Of a stretch of DNA of 64,000 nt, positions 32,801-43,112 are shown one piece after another (within the stretch, counting starts at the first letter, position 1; every line of letters begins with the position of its first letter). Below the pieces are notes generated by a model that saw only the letters and a list, made by a program, of their open reading frames with translations, was not told the DNA's origin and did not search any database. A program made the position numbers and the translations under genes. Source of the DNA: Pleurostoma richardsiae (Eukaryota > Ascomycota > Sordariomycetes > Calosphaeriales > Pleurostomataceae); contig JANBVO010000020.1 in NCBI GenBank assembly GCA_030052745.1, forward strand, positions 372,001 through 436,000, read 5' to 3'.

Positions 32801-32806
32801 TTTATA
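32801..32806 (-). promoter_or_regulatory. TATA-like element of the HSL-type hydrolase
   Basis: TATAAA on the minus strand lies about 160 bp upstream of the ATG at 32642. Confidence 0.45.
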
Positions 32807-33350
32807 ACTCCTCCTTGACCCCCACTGTGTCTCCGCAGCCCGCGGCTACGAGCTGCGTAATTTGTATGACCCCCAAGTTGGGCCGATCTGAAGCCGCCTT
32901 CCGTTATCTATCTAGAGCTGCCCGATCTCGGACAGTCTGACACCGAAATGACTGGCGGGCGCTGGCCCGCAAGCCGGGTGCCGGAAAGCGGCTCGCTAAG
33001 GCGGTTCGGCCCACGAATCTCGGCAAACACAACCGAGTTCACAGACGGACACTTTCAACATCTAAGCATATCCCACTTGAGTGTATTATTTTGACGACTG
33101 AATTTATTAGCAGCTTAGCATCTTGAGAAGACCTGTCGTTGGCCAGCCTTAGATCTAAGCGGTACCATATTATACTGGCAGCATGACCTCGCACTTAGCA
33201 CCTAGGGAAGGGCGCTTGCATGCTCTAATACGGTAGCAAAACGATCGATTTCCAACGTCGTTTCTTCTTGAAAAAGGAACCCCCTTGACATAAGAGCTGT
33301 CATGCAAATGTCATCCATTCAATGTTGAAACAACATGAATGTAGAAAGAC

Positions 33351-33357
33351 AAAAAAA
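33351..33357 (-). terminator. RNA polymerase III T-run terminator
   Basis: Seven A on the plus strand are seven T on the transcribed minus strand, 46 nt beyond the tRNA 3' end. A nearer T4 (33368-33371) may act first. Confidence 0.5.
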
Positions 33358-33402
33358 GGAAGACAGCAAAAGGAAAGCTCCCGAAGGGGCAGATGGAGGT
33401 GT

Positions 33403-33472
33403 GCGCCAGCCCGGAGTCGAACCGGGGGCTCATCGATGGCAACGATGAATTTTACCGCTAAACCACTGGCGC
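33403..33472 (-). tRNA. tRNA-Gly(GCC)
   Basis: On the minus strand the 70-nt sequence folds as a cloverleaf. The acceptor arms GCGCCAG and CTGGCGC pair perfectly. The anticodon stem CATCG/CGATG encloses loop TTGCCAT with anticodon GCC. The T arm is CCCGG-TTCGACT-CCGGG. The A-box-like GTGGTTTAGCGGT and B-box GGTTCGACTCC are both present, and there is no intron. CCA is not encoded. Confidence 0.96.
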
Positions 33473-34116
33473 TGTTAGTTGACAGAACGGCTGATTTTCT
33501 GGCGTTATGTAGCTCAGATCGAATGGACAGGTCGGGAACCGCGGCAGGCCCACTGTTTCTTTCATGCACGTCAGGGAGGCTCTTGACCCCGAGAAGTTAC
33601 CGAGAACATCAATGATGCCGTGCGGTGGACATCATCGCGACAATTGGCATTGGTAAGCATGCCAAATGAAGGCCACAAACGGGACGGTGATGGGCAGCCT
33701 ACTCAAGAGTCATGACGTCGGAAACAACACCGCGCTGCAAGCCGCTGACAGGTCAGAGAAGTTCGCGCATCTAGCAGACACAGCATGATGTAAACTTGTC
33801 GTCAACGACTGGACGACGGCCTCATCTCCGAAGCCTCGAGGGCTTTGATATTCTCCGCAGAGGATGATGTGCCGGCAGTGAGGTAGCAGTCCCGACACGA
33901 CCAGCGGAACGACCGGACGCTTCCTGTCATGGAGACGTCAGCCCCTTTGAACACTGAAGCAGTCATGGACCGTTGAGCACACGATATAAAGTTGAGGTAG
34001 CTCGCCTACCAGAGCTGGTTCTGACGCGGTGATACAGCCGGTAACACCGTTGCAACATTTGACTTCCCGAACCAAAGTGCGGCTCGCCTCTAGTCAAACA
34101 CTACCTACACAACAAC
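33473..34116. other. Intergenic: promoter of the aldo/keto reductase
   Basis: This 644 bp separates the divergent tRNA and reductase genes. A TATA box is at 33985-33990. No other feature is clear. Confidence 0.4.
33985..33990 (+). promoter_or_regulatory. TATA box of the aldo/keto reductase gene
   Basis: TATAAA in GATATAAAGTT lies 132 bp upstream of the ATG at 34117, with an A/C-rich leader (CACAACAAC) just before the start. Confidence 0.55.
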
Positions 34117-35223
34117 ATGGATAAGGTCCTGCAGACTGGCCTCTCGGCCGGCATGTCCACCACCGCGGGCTTCCACTCCAACAAGCCCATTCGCCCGTCC
34201 AGGGAGCACGACGGCAAGAACGTCCTCCCCTCGTCCTTCGTCCCGGACGCCCGCTCCCGCGTCACCTTCCCGACCGCCAAGGAGCCCGCCGTGCAGGCGT
34301 CCCACATCAGCATCGGCGCCTGGCCCTGGGGCGACAAGGCGACCTGGCACTGGAGCGAGGACGAGCTGCCGGCCGTGCGGGCGGCCTGGAAGGAGCTGTA
34401 CGGGGCGGGCATCAACTTCATCGACACGGCGCAGGTGTACGGCGACGGCGAGAGCGAGCGGCTCGTCGGCGAGCTGGTCGCGGGCCTCCCGCGCGACAGC
34501 TACGTCGTGCAGACCAAGTTCTTCGCCAGCCCCGCCGGCGTCGGAAACTACCTGCACCCCTCGGACGAGCCGGTGCGCGCCCTCCGGGACAGCCTGGCGC
34601 GCCTGAAGCTCGACTACGTCGACGTCTACCTCGTGCACGGGCCGACCCACCCGCAGAGCGTCGAGACCGTCGCCAAGGGCATGGCGAAGTGCGTCGAGGA
34701 GGGGCTGGCGCGCGCGGTCGGCGTGGCCAACTACGACAACGACGACGTGCTCAAGATGCGCGACGAGCTGGCCAAGTACGACGTCCCGCTGGCCACCAAC
34801 CAGGTCGAGTTCAGCGTGCTGCGGCGGTACCCCGAGATCCACGGCGAGATCGCGGCGTGCCGCGACAACGGCATGGTCTTCCAGGGGTACTCCTCGCTCG
34901 CGCAGGGCAAGCTGAGCGGCAAGTACACGGCCGAGAACCCGCCGCCCAAGACGTACCGCTTCAGCCAGTATCCCATGGAGGAGATCGAGCCGGCGCTGGA
35001 GGTGCTGGAGAAGATCGCCGAGAAGAGGGGCAAGAGCGCCGCGGCTGTCGCGCTTAACTACACCCTGAGCAAGGGATCGCTGCCTGTGGTGGGTATACGA
35101 AACGTCGAGCAGGCGAAACAGGCGATAGAGGCGCTGGGGTGGAGGCTGGATCAGGCGGAGATCGAGGAGATTGACAAGGTCAGCATTGAGGGAACGACTA
35201 CGGTGCTCTGGCAGCAAGGGTAG
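34117..35223 (+). CDS. Aldo/keto reductase
   Basis: A single exon of 368 residues starts at the ATG at 34117. The AKR barrel and tetrad are clear: NFIDTAQVYG (Asp about 103, Tyr about 108), VVQTKFF (Lys about 134) and YLVHGP (His about 174). The NADPH-binding end carries YSSLAQGKLSGKY and GSLPVVGIRNVEQAKQAIEALGW. The N-terminal 50 residues are polar and look like an extension rather than a targeting peptide. AKRs reduce aldehydes and ketones with NADPH; the substrate is unknown. The gene is strongly G/C-biased at third positions, suggesting high expression. Confidence 0.93.
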   Translation: MDKVLQTGLSAGMSTTAGFHSNKPIRPSREHDGKNVLPSSFVPDARSRVTFPTAKEPAVQASHISIGAWPWGDKATWHWSEDELPAVRAAWKELYGAGINFIDTAQVYGDGESERLVGELVAGLPRDSYVVQTKFFASPAGVGNYLHPSDEPVRALRDSLARLKLDYVDVYLVHGPTHPQSVETVAKGMAKCVEEGLARAVGVANYDNDDVLKMRDELAKYDVPLATNQVEFSVLRRYPEIHGEIAACRDNGMVFQGYSSLAQGKLSGKYTAENPPPKTYRFSQYPMEEIEPALEVLEKIAEKRGKSAAAVALNYTLSKGSLPVVGIRNVEQAKQAIEALGWRLDQAEIEEIDKVSIEGTTTVLWQQG

Positions 35224-35558
35224 AGGACGGGAATGATCCGAGGGAGTGCACACATGATAGGCATTGAAGTGTCCCTGTTCTCGATATCGTTCCAGTCAGC
35301 GGTACATCCAAATTGGTGCTATCCTCGACGAGGTTGCGGCGTATCAGCCTTTCATTTTCGTAGTAAAGAGAAGTCTCACAGTTGATAAATGCAGAATCTG
35401 AAGTCACCCTTTGAGGGACAAGAGCGCGGAAACAGAACTTTTCCCTATCTATTTTGCTAAGGCTTCACATGAGTGGTGTCAGAAACACTATTGTGGGCGA
35501 AGAGCTCCGGGTGACAGACAAAATCTGTAACAAGCATCACCTCACCAAACTCGCATAG
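35224..35558. other. Convergent intergenic region
   Basis: This 335 bp lies between the stops of the reductase and the decarboxylase. Nothing recognised. Confidence 0.4.
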
Positions 35559-36759
35559 TTAGTCCCCAAGCGGCAGGGGCACAGCAGAGCCCAGACTCAT
35601 CCCGACCTCAACGGAGACCTGGATCTTCTGCTGACTGAGATCTCGGAGGTCTTGATCGAACTGGATCCGACCCTTCTGGAGGGCTACAATGATCGAGGAG
35701 CCGCCGAACTGGAAGATTCCGAGCTCGTCGCCCTTGCGGACCTTGCTGCCCGCCTTCTGCCACTTGTCGTGGATCTGGACCGTCCCTACGTCGGTTGCCC
35801 CGATAGCTACGAACAGGACGTCGCCGAAATCCTCCGTGTCGATCAGCAGGTAGTCCCTGGCGTTCCGCGTCAGGATGTCAACGCCGCTCCTTAGGGCGAT
35901 GGGGTCGACCTGGTAATAGTCGCCAGGCACGCTGCGGAAGAGCTTTACCGTTCCGGTGACCGGAGAGTGATAACGATGGTAGTCCTGTGGGGACAGTCTG
36001 AAGCTCGCGATTGCCGCGTCGCCGAAATGCTTCCCCAGCTGCGTGTCCATGACCAGGTGCGTGATGCTAAAATCATTGCCCTTGATCCATAGTCTCTTGG
36101 TCTCCTCGACTGACTCGTACACGACAACCCGTGAGTCGGCGACGACGACGGCTTTGGCGTTGTCGTCAGGTGCGTGAATAGGCCGCGACCCAGGCGCGTG
36201 ATGGCGTGTGAAGAACTCGGCAAAAGTGTCATACTTGCTGATGTCGGAGGGTTCGAAGTCGTTCATGTTGATGTGGTAGGTCTCCACAAATCCCTTGATC
36301 TGCTTTTTCGAGGCAGGCTGGGCCTCCTCCTTGCCTAACATGCAGGTTAGGGTATGTAACATTGGATACCTGACAGCTGTATTCACTCACCGGCTTCAAG
36401 GGACTTGTTGTGAATGTAGAGCCGCATTATATGCGTGGTGTCTACCCATTCCATGAGTGGATTAAAGAGCAACAGCAGCTTCAGCTTCTTGGTCAGGGGC
36501 ATCTGTTCTCGTATGATCCGCCCGGACTGTGATTGCAGCACTGTTAGCCTTACGTCGATACTGCGAGGACAGTCAGGGGTAAGGAAGGGCCGATGCCTGC
36601 CTTCCTGTCCAAGGATTTCCACCCATATTCTGAGTTCTGGGCCTGTGGAGTCGTCAGTAACACGCCTCGTTCCCTGCACGACTATGGGGTCCCACGCACC
36701 AGGTGAACCCAGGACAGAAACCAGTTGAGGACGGCATGGATGATGCCCGAGAGACCCAT
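35559..36759 (-). CDS. Phosphatidylserine decarboxylase-family protein
   Basis: Three exons encode 363 residues: 36759-36696, 36642-36391 and 36334-35559. The first donor is GTGGGA at 36695, chosen because it restores WVHLVRPELRIWVEILG; the GTGCGT 4 nt upstream would break the frame. The catalytic core holds FAEFFTRHHAPGSRPI, a DSRVVVYESV strand, RLSPQDYHRYHSPV and the autocleavage/pyruvoyl motif FGGSS (GGSS about 316-319). Family enzymes convert phosphatidylserine to phosphatidylethanolamine after self-cleavage before the Ser of this motif. There is no mitochondrial presequence and no C2 domain, so it is a short PSD2-side or soluble PSD-like form. Its lipid specificity is inferred. Confidence 0.9.
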
Positions 36760-38361
36760 GCTTTGGGCTGCTGCTGCCGCCTCGGTAGACACAAGGAGGA
36801 AGAAGAAGGCCGGTAGACCAGTGTTAGGGTGTTCAAGGATACAAGATAGGATAGATAGGATACAGAAAGAGGGGAAGTGTCTCTATGGTAGGGGGGTTCA
36901 TCAGTCTTGGCGCGGAATCGCAGCGTTGAAGCCGTGATATTGGACGCTGCAACCGTGATATGGACGGAACTGTAGTGGATTGGGATGGATGTGGATGACG
37001 GTGACATGACGTATATTGGGGATCGAAGGTACAGTACAAGGCTGGAACATGTCGCAGACCGTCTTCCCATCTCGGCCGGAAGTAAATAATCAACAGGCAT
37101 CCCAGTCAACCAGCTCAGTCAGATTGTATCACGGTATACACCGTTCATGAGAGATGATACGGACTCTGCAGTCTCGCAAAACACATATGGACGGTCAAGG
37201 CCTTGCAGCCAGATTTCAGTGTAGGTGGTACGGGTTACTCTGCTCTGCGCAGAGCTGCCTCCGGACCTGTAAGATGGCTTTTGGCTGCACGGCCCCGGGA
37301 ATTCTAGCAGCCTGGGAATTGGCAGCGGCGCTTCCCCCGCTGCGACGCCGAAGGACCTCTCGCCACAAGAACTGTGTCTTCCGTACTCTCCGTACTCAAG
37401 CACGCTACCAATTGCGAAATCATCATACTCACTGCATCAGGCCTAACTTCCAGAGACGGACATTCGCTTCAGGATGTCTTCATAAAGGAGGCGCCGCTGA
37501 AAGAGACGGGGCCGGCCGACTGGGAACCACCGCTGTGGAGCTGAGAGTTAAGCTTGTCATATTAACGGTAATGGCGAGTTTCTACCGACAACTTGTTAAC
37601 TAACTTGGCGAGCGGGGGAGAAAGGTGAGGATAATGATCAAGGAGCTTCAAGGAAGGAAAAGAACAAGAAAAGGGCAAAAAGAACAAATGTCGCAACCAA
37701 GAGAAAATCTTTGCCCCTCTTGGACCAGATAAGGGGCACGTCGGCGTTGGGACGACCTCGGTGTCGGTGGCAGGTGGGATGCTTCGTCGTGCAGGTGCGC
37801 CGCCAATCAAGAGCAGAGGTAAAGGTCACGCCGCTGAGCCTCACGCATTTACCACAACATCGTACTGTGCTGTGCATACAGACCAGGACCCGTGACGCCG
37901 AGCGAAATTCCCGGGCCGAGGATCAGGTTCCAAAGCATCAGCTTCAGATCTCGGTACAGTGGAGCCACCTCGCCGCCCAGCCGTCTCCAATTCGAGCGAT
38001 AATGGACGGCATTCAAGAGATGCGCGGCTTTCACGAGCTTCGGGGAGAGGAAGAATACGTCACCATCACGACAGCTCCAGAACGCTCTGCGGGGCTGCCA
38101 ACTTGAGGGTTGAGCTGGGCCCGGGAAGCCGAGGAGCAGGAGGAGTGATAACGTCAGACACCCGGCATCCCTAGGCAGAGGAGCCTCCTCTCTCTCAGTT
38201 ATCACAGCCTTTTAATCCTTAATCCTTTAGTATCCCTTCCAAGAATCAAAATTTGGCAGAATCTATCAGTGGTGGCGAGCAAAGAACGCGTGAAAGGCAA
38301 AACCCTCGCCTGCGGATCCCGGACAAGTTCCCCTTAGAAACAGAGTCTAAAGCTAAAAACG
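36760..38361. other. 1.6 kb intergenic region
   Basis: GATAGGATAGATAGGATA-like sequence near 36843-36862 repeats GATA cores upstream of the decarboxylase. Open frames at 37154-37603 and 37711-38205 show no domains. No other gene is supported. Confidence 0.4.
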
Positions 38362-38823
38362 ATGGCGCCGCTCGTCCCGCTCAAGCTCTCCACACCTTTT
38401 CTAACGGCGCCCGCCACACGGTCCGTCCCTCTGCCGGGGACTCCCATCATCGCCGCCCGGCAGGCCACCACCACCGTCGTCGTGCAGTCAGGCGGCGGCG
38501 GCGGCTCCAGCACTCTGTCCGGGGGCGCCATTGCCGGCATCGTCATCGGCTCAGTGTTCGGCCTGATCCTCATCATCTGGCTGGCCCGCTGGGCGAGCGG
38601 GGCGCAGATCAATGGGGAAGCGTATCCCTCCAGCTCGCACCGGCACCGGGGTGGTTATTACTACACCCAGGAGAAGCCGCGCCGGCACTCGCATTCACAT
38701 TCGCACCGGAGGGGGAGGAGCGTCGAGGTACGGAGCTACTCGACTGTCGCGGAGCCGGCGAAGGTCTACGTGCCGACTACGGATGTGCGGTATTCGAGCC
38801 GCGGGAGGAGCTCCAGGCGATGA
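38362..38823 (+). CDS. Small single-pass membrane protein
   Basis: A single exon of 153 residues starts at the ATG at 38362. A Pro/Thr-rich N-terminal half leads to a Gly tract. One strong membrane helix follows (about 54-75, GGAIAGIVIGSVFGLILI with GxxxG spacing). The tail is basic and His/Arg/Ser/Tyr-rich (HSHSHSHRRGR, RYSSRGRSSRR). This layout recalls small fungal surface or stress-sensor-like proteins, but no family is certain. The tail is probably cytosolic, given its positive charge. Confidence 0.65.
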   Translation: MAPLVPLKLSTPFLTAPATRSVPLPGTPIIAARQATTTVVVQSGGGGGSSTLSGGAIAGIVIGSVFGLILIIWLARWASGAQINGEAYPSSSHRHRGGYYYTQEKPRRHSHSHSHRRGRSVEVRSYSTVAEPAKVYVPTTDVRYSSRGRSSRR

Positions 38824-39208
38824 GATGGTCCCGACAATGAATATCCAGTGGATCTCACCAAGGAGAGACCAGTGCGCTGTGATATGAATTTCCGTACATC
38901 CAGATGTGCATTTGATCGCCACATTTACAGAACGAGGTCAGCTGCGAAAGTGCTTCCGGATTAGGTACGGAGTTTGGGCTACGGCAGGACTACGGCTGGG
39001 TTCCGGGGACATTAGGGGATACAGACGGATGATGCATGACTTTGGGTACACGGCACCAGGAAGCACGATTCAATTAATGACAGCCATCATGTATGCGGAA
39101 TAGACGAGCCAATTCTTCCCTACCACCAATCTTAATATACCTCAGCTAATAACTTCTCTGCCCCTAGCCCTCGCTTGTATCCCCGGGGGTGGCAGGGCCA
39201 CACGACGT
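38824..39208. other. Convergent intergenic region
   Basis: This 385 bp separates the small membrane protein and member B. No feature seen. Confidence 0.4.
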
Positions 39209-40843
39209 CTACTGTCTCCGCTTCTTCACTCCCTGGTGATCGTCAGACGACGAGGCCTTTCGCTTGGCTGCCTTCCGCTGGGTAATCCTCTCAATCTCCG
39301 CCATCGCGGCCGTCGAGACGGGTGCCCGACTAGCTCTCTTGGGCGCTTGTCCGTTCTTCATCTGCCGATAGGCCATCAAGTCATTGTTCTTCTCGCCGTT
39401 GCTGATGCCATTCGATACCTTCTTCTGCGAAGGCTGTCAGCAGCGAACAAAGGGCTAGTGACTCGTCATCAACCCAGGCGACTCACGGAGACCTCATCGA
39501 ACGGCGCCGCAGCGATGCGGTTGAGCCAGGGAACGTCGCACATCCCAATGAGAAGGGACTTGGAGATCTGGAATCCCGTTAGAGTAGACACGACTTGACT
39601 GGGAACGAAGTGCTGGGTACCTTGACCTCTCTCAAGACCGCGTTGAACCTTTCACTGAAGGTGTCATATCTCTCGTACTTCCAGTCCTTCGCCCAGGGGG
39701 AGAACCCAACATAGCCCTGCTGGGCCTCAATAATGGCCTCCTGGGGTCGAGTTGTCAGCGGCAAGACGATAGTATAGCCATGGGGAAACATACCAATAGC
39801 TCCCAGGCAAGGAGCTCGATCTCAAACGAGGACATCTTCTTCACTCGCCCGACACTGCAGCTGTCCTCGAAGTCCCACTGCCCAGTGATCGGCTTCCCTC
39901 GTTCATCACGGCTTTGAACCGCCCGGCGCGTGTCAATGACGTCGTCGGTATCCCTGATGGCCACGAAGAGCCTGTACACCAGCTTCCGCTTCTCCTCGTT
40001 CGTCTGAGGGATGTCGGTGCAGGGGGGAACTTGCGTCCTCCCGCTGCCATTGTTGAGCGTCGTGTAGATGGTCTTCACGTCGGCGACGTCCTCGCTGTAC
40101 GCGATGTACCCGCGGAACTCCAGGGTCTTGTCTTCGACCCAGCTCTGTACCGCCGGGTACCACTGGGTCCCTTGTGGTCTGGCGACACTGCCGGGGAGGA
40201 CCTGACCGCTCAGGGGCATGCCGTGATCATATGCCACCGGTGAAGTTTGGTTGGCGACTGGCAGATACTGTCCGGGGCGGGCGGGGTTTGCCGGACTTGT
40301 AGGAGGCGGAAAAGGAGTTGGGTTAGGATACGACGCCCGGGTCACAGAGCCATAGGACCCGCTGAACGGTGGAGGGGGGATTTGAGGAAGGGTAAGCTGA
40401 GGAGCCTCCGCTGCAGTCTGAGGTTCCAGGGGAGGTGTCGGTGCCTGCGGAAGAGTAAGGGGAGGCAAAGCCGCAATGGTATCTACCGGCGGCAACTCTT
40501 CGAAATCGCCCAAATCGCCGTCACCAAAGAGGTCGTCGTCGTCGTCGTCGTCGGAGAGGTCGTTCTGAGAAACTGACGGCGCGGTCAGGGGGGTTGGAGG
40601 ACATGTCAAAGGAGCTGTGACCGGCGAATGCGCAATAGGAGGCAAGGCTTGATTGGTAACATCTGGGACCTCCTGGGCATTCCCGAAGAGGCCACCTTCA
40701 CCGTAAAGACCTTCCTCATCATAAAGAACCCCGTCGGCAAAGAGACTGTCATAGTCGATGGCGGGCTGAGCTTTCTAAGCCGCAACCTCATCGGTGCCGT
40801 CGATGCCGGTGTTGAAGAAGAGGGCGTAGTCGAGAGGATCCAT
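39209..40843 (-). CDS. Uncharacterised ELLAWE-family protein, member B (in-frame TAG)
   Basis: Four exons keep phase: 40843-39794, 39740-39621 (120 nt), 39567-39487 (81 nt) and 39424-39209. Together they give 488 codons. Codon 23 is TAG (40775-40777). The sequence on both sides (MDPLDYALFFNTGIDG before; AIDYDSLFADGVLYDEEGL after) looks coding. No convincing intron removes the TAG: a 72-nt GTTGCG...GAG option exists but deletes apparently coding sequence. The core parallels member A: EFRGYIAYSE, FEIELLAWELL, GYVGFSPWAKDWKYER, TFSERFNAVLREV, KSLLIGMCDVPWLNRIAAAP. The N-terminal half is Pro-rich with a seven-Asp run. The C-terminus is basic and NLS-like (RKAAKRKASS, GVKKRRQ), suggesting nuclear location. 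Function unknown. It may start at an internal Met, undergo readthrough, or be a recent pseudogene. Confidence 0.7.
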
Positions 40844-41027
40844 AACTGCGGGTAACTGTCTAACCTCGAATATCTGTAGAATACGTTGATTGTGATCTGG
40901 AAGAGGCTGTGAGTTGGAGAAGCTGCCGGCAAGGTTGAAGACGAAAGGACCTGGGAGACAGGAGAAGACTGGGAGTTTGAAGAAGACCTGGAGAAAGAAA
41001 GATTCAACTCGAGGGGAGAGACTGGAG

Positions 41028-41035
41028 TTTATATA
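41028..41035 (-). promoter_or_regulatory. TATA-like element of member B
   Basis: TATATAAA on the minus strand lies 185 bp upstream of the ATG at 40843. A second copy is at 41135-41142 inside the motif cluster. Confidence 0.5.
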
Positions 41036-41067
41036 GTATTCCCTGCTGAGGAACATCTTCGGATCCT

Positions 41068-41349
41068 ATTGTGGTATAGACAATGCACAATAGCTAAAAT
41101 CCTACATAATGGGAAGTTCTATTGATAAGGAGGGTTTATATAAGACGGGGAACGACACATTGTGAGTGGAGTATTGTTGTATGAGACAATAGCATTATTG
41201 TATAGAACATCTGAAAAAGGGCTAGGGGCAACGAGACGAAAAGGGTTGATTGTCGGGATGGAACTCGACTCGGCTATTGTTATTGTCACAATCTCTGTTG
41301 TCTAGTGAGAGCATCGGATCGCTCTTACAATTGAATGATTCTAGACAAT
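41068..41349. promoter_or_regulatory. Dense ATTGT/ACAAT motif cluster upstream of member B
   Basis: Thirteen copies occur in 282 bp. ATTGT is at 41068, 41159, 41173, 41197, 41249, 41276 and 41282. ACAAT is at 41080, 41087, 41186, 41288, 41327 and 41345. Chance would give about one. Two are the longer ATTGTT form typical of HMG-box proteins. The cluster lies 225-506 bp upstream of the ATG. Confidence 0.5.
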
Positions 41350-41614
41350 ATGGGATATACATATATTGGCTTGACAACAGCTTTTGATGCTTGTGAATGT
41401 CAAGTTGGCCTCTATTCACGGTTGTCGATCGCCTGGTTTTGTATTAAGGCCATGGTCGGCTTTGAGAACTGGAGGTCGCAGCACACACAGACTGGAGAAC
41501 CGGAAGACTTGAGAACTGGAAGAATGATGTCATGCGATCATGGCAAAACCCAGGCGCCATAACGTACTCGTACATTTTATGCATATAACTACCACATGAT
41601 GAGGCATCGGGGCA

Positions 41615-42808
41615 TCACCAATTGCGGCGGCCACCGCGGCCCCTAGCACCGCCAAACCCACCGCGATTGCCTCCTCCCATGCTCTGCTGATCGTATCCGT
41701 ACCCCTGGCCCTGGTTCCCACCGAACCCGGCACCCCCAAAGTTCTGGTTCTGGCCGCCTTGGCCTCCCGCGCCGGCCCCGACGCCGGGGTTCTGCATGCC
41801 AGCCATCATCGCCGACATCGCCGACGGATCCATCTGGCTCGGGTCCATGCCAGACGCCATCATCTGCTGCATGAAGGCCTGCATCTCCGGCGGAAAGCCG
41901 TCCATCCCGGGAACTGCCGCCATATTACTGGCTGCTGCTCCACCTGCGGCACCGCCTGCCGCGGGTGCGCCTGGCATCCCGGGCATGGACATGCCTGGCA
42001 TGCCGCCCATCATCATCATGTTGTTCAGGTCCTCCATCATCTTTTTATTGTTCTGGGCGACAATGTCCTGGCTGTACTCGCCGCGCAGCGCTTCTTGCTT
42101 CGCCGCGTACAATGCCCAGGTGAACTCGTCGAAGCCGTAGTTGAAATAGTCGGTGATGTCAGTGCCAGGCTTTCGCCACGGCTTGCCATTTTCGGGGAGG
42201 TCTTGCGACAGAAGTTAGCTCTGGCTCTACAGAAGAGACTACGGGAGGATTCACCTTCGTCGATGTTCACTTGCGTGATAGGCTTCCCCGTCCCCTTGTG
42301 TGTGGGTATCGCGTTGACGTCAATCTTGGACGTCGAGACAGGAGGCAGCTCAGCGCTACCGCCACTGGCTTTCGCTGAGCCCTCCCTCTTTATGGGGGCG
42401 CTCTTGACTGTCGCATCATTCGATGTCGTCCGTTGAGGTATATTTCGTATCTCGCTATATTTCGACTGTCTGTGGCCTCATTAGCGAGATCCCGCAGAAA
42501 CCTTCGCAAGAGGAACTTACGCTGGGGGCGCCGCATTTGTCCCGTCTTTCCTCTCCGTTATGATGTCGATATCCTGGCAAAAAGGTTAGTATCGCAAGAC
42601 AATATATAAGTTCAGAAACGCGTACTGAATCATCGCTGTCGTCCTCATCCATTGCGCCGCCCTCATCTTCTTCTTCGCCCTCTTCCAGGTCCTCGTGCTG
42701 CTCGGTCTTTTGCTCTGGAGGGGATGCTGCTGCAGGCGCCTGCTGCCCCGGCGGAGGGCCAGTTGGTTCCTCTGGCGCATAAAAATCGTCATCCTCGTCG
42801 ACATCCAT
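41615..42808 (-). CDS. FIP1: Pre-mRNA polyadenylation factor Fip1
   Basis: Four exons encode 345 residues: 42808-42626, 42573-42521, 42469-42255 and 42201-41615. The first acceptor of exon 3 was chosen to restore SKYSEIRNI. The N-terminus is acidic (MDVDEDDDFYAPEEP, then DLEEGEEEDE). The Fip1 motif follows, spanning ENGKPWRKPGTDITDYFNYG and FDEFTW (about 152-178). The C-terminal half is Met/Gly/Ala-rich and ends in an RGG-like tail (GGARGRGGRRNW). Fip1 tethers poly(A) polymerase to the cleavage and polyadenylation factor in the nucleus. It diverges from NUP49 across 304 bp. Confidence 0.93.
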
Positions 42809-43112
42809 CTTGGTAAGACCGTGAGAATTAGGGCTCTCTGAGAATGCTGGTCGCTGGACGCGCGCGCAGTTTGGAGCTTGCTTCAACTGGATTTCAAGGT
42901 GAGGTCGGTGGTATGTTGCCCCGCTGTCCGCCTCACCGTAAATTTTCGGTGAGCGGCCTGAGCACCTGAACCCAAAGTTCGGATTAGGTAATTGCATGTG
43001 GTCCCGCAACCGTTCCAAAAACAATCGAAAGAAACACAAAGCGTTGCGCGCAGAGTGAATCGGTGGCGCATTCCAGCCCACCACGGTTTCTTCTCCTTGA
43101 AGCCGCCTTGCA
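42809..43112. promoter_or_regulatory. Bidirectional promoter, FIP1 / NUP49
   Basis: Only 304 bp separate the two divergent start codons, so both promoters must lie here. No TATA element is evident, as expected for housekeeping genes. Confidence 0.6.

Larger units (their letters stand above)
32643..33402. other. Intergenic region
   Basis: This 760 bp holds the HSL-type promoter and the tRNA 3' flank. CGG-rich sequence near 32950-33010 could hold Zn2Cys6-type sites, but no clear paired site is singled out. Confidence 0.35.
40844..41614. other. Upstream region of member B
   Basis: This 771 bp holds a TATA element, the dense ATTGT/ACAAT cluster at 41068-41349 and the 3' flank of FIP1. It is AT-rich relative to its surroundings. 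Confidence 0.5.

Noticed and set aside
34105-35253. 382-codon minus-strand frame
   Set aside because: Exact antisense shadow of the aldo/keto reductase; no domain of its own.
40531-40552. (GTC)n microsatellite as an independent repeat element
   Set aside because: It encodes the seven-Asp run of member B and sits in frame.
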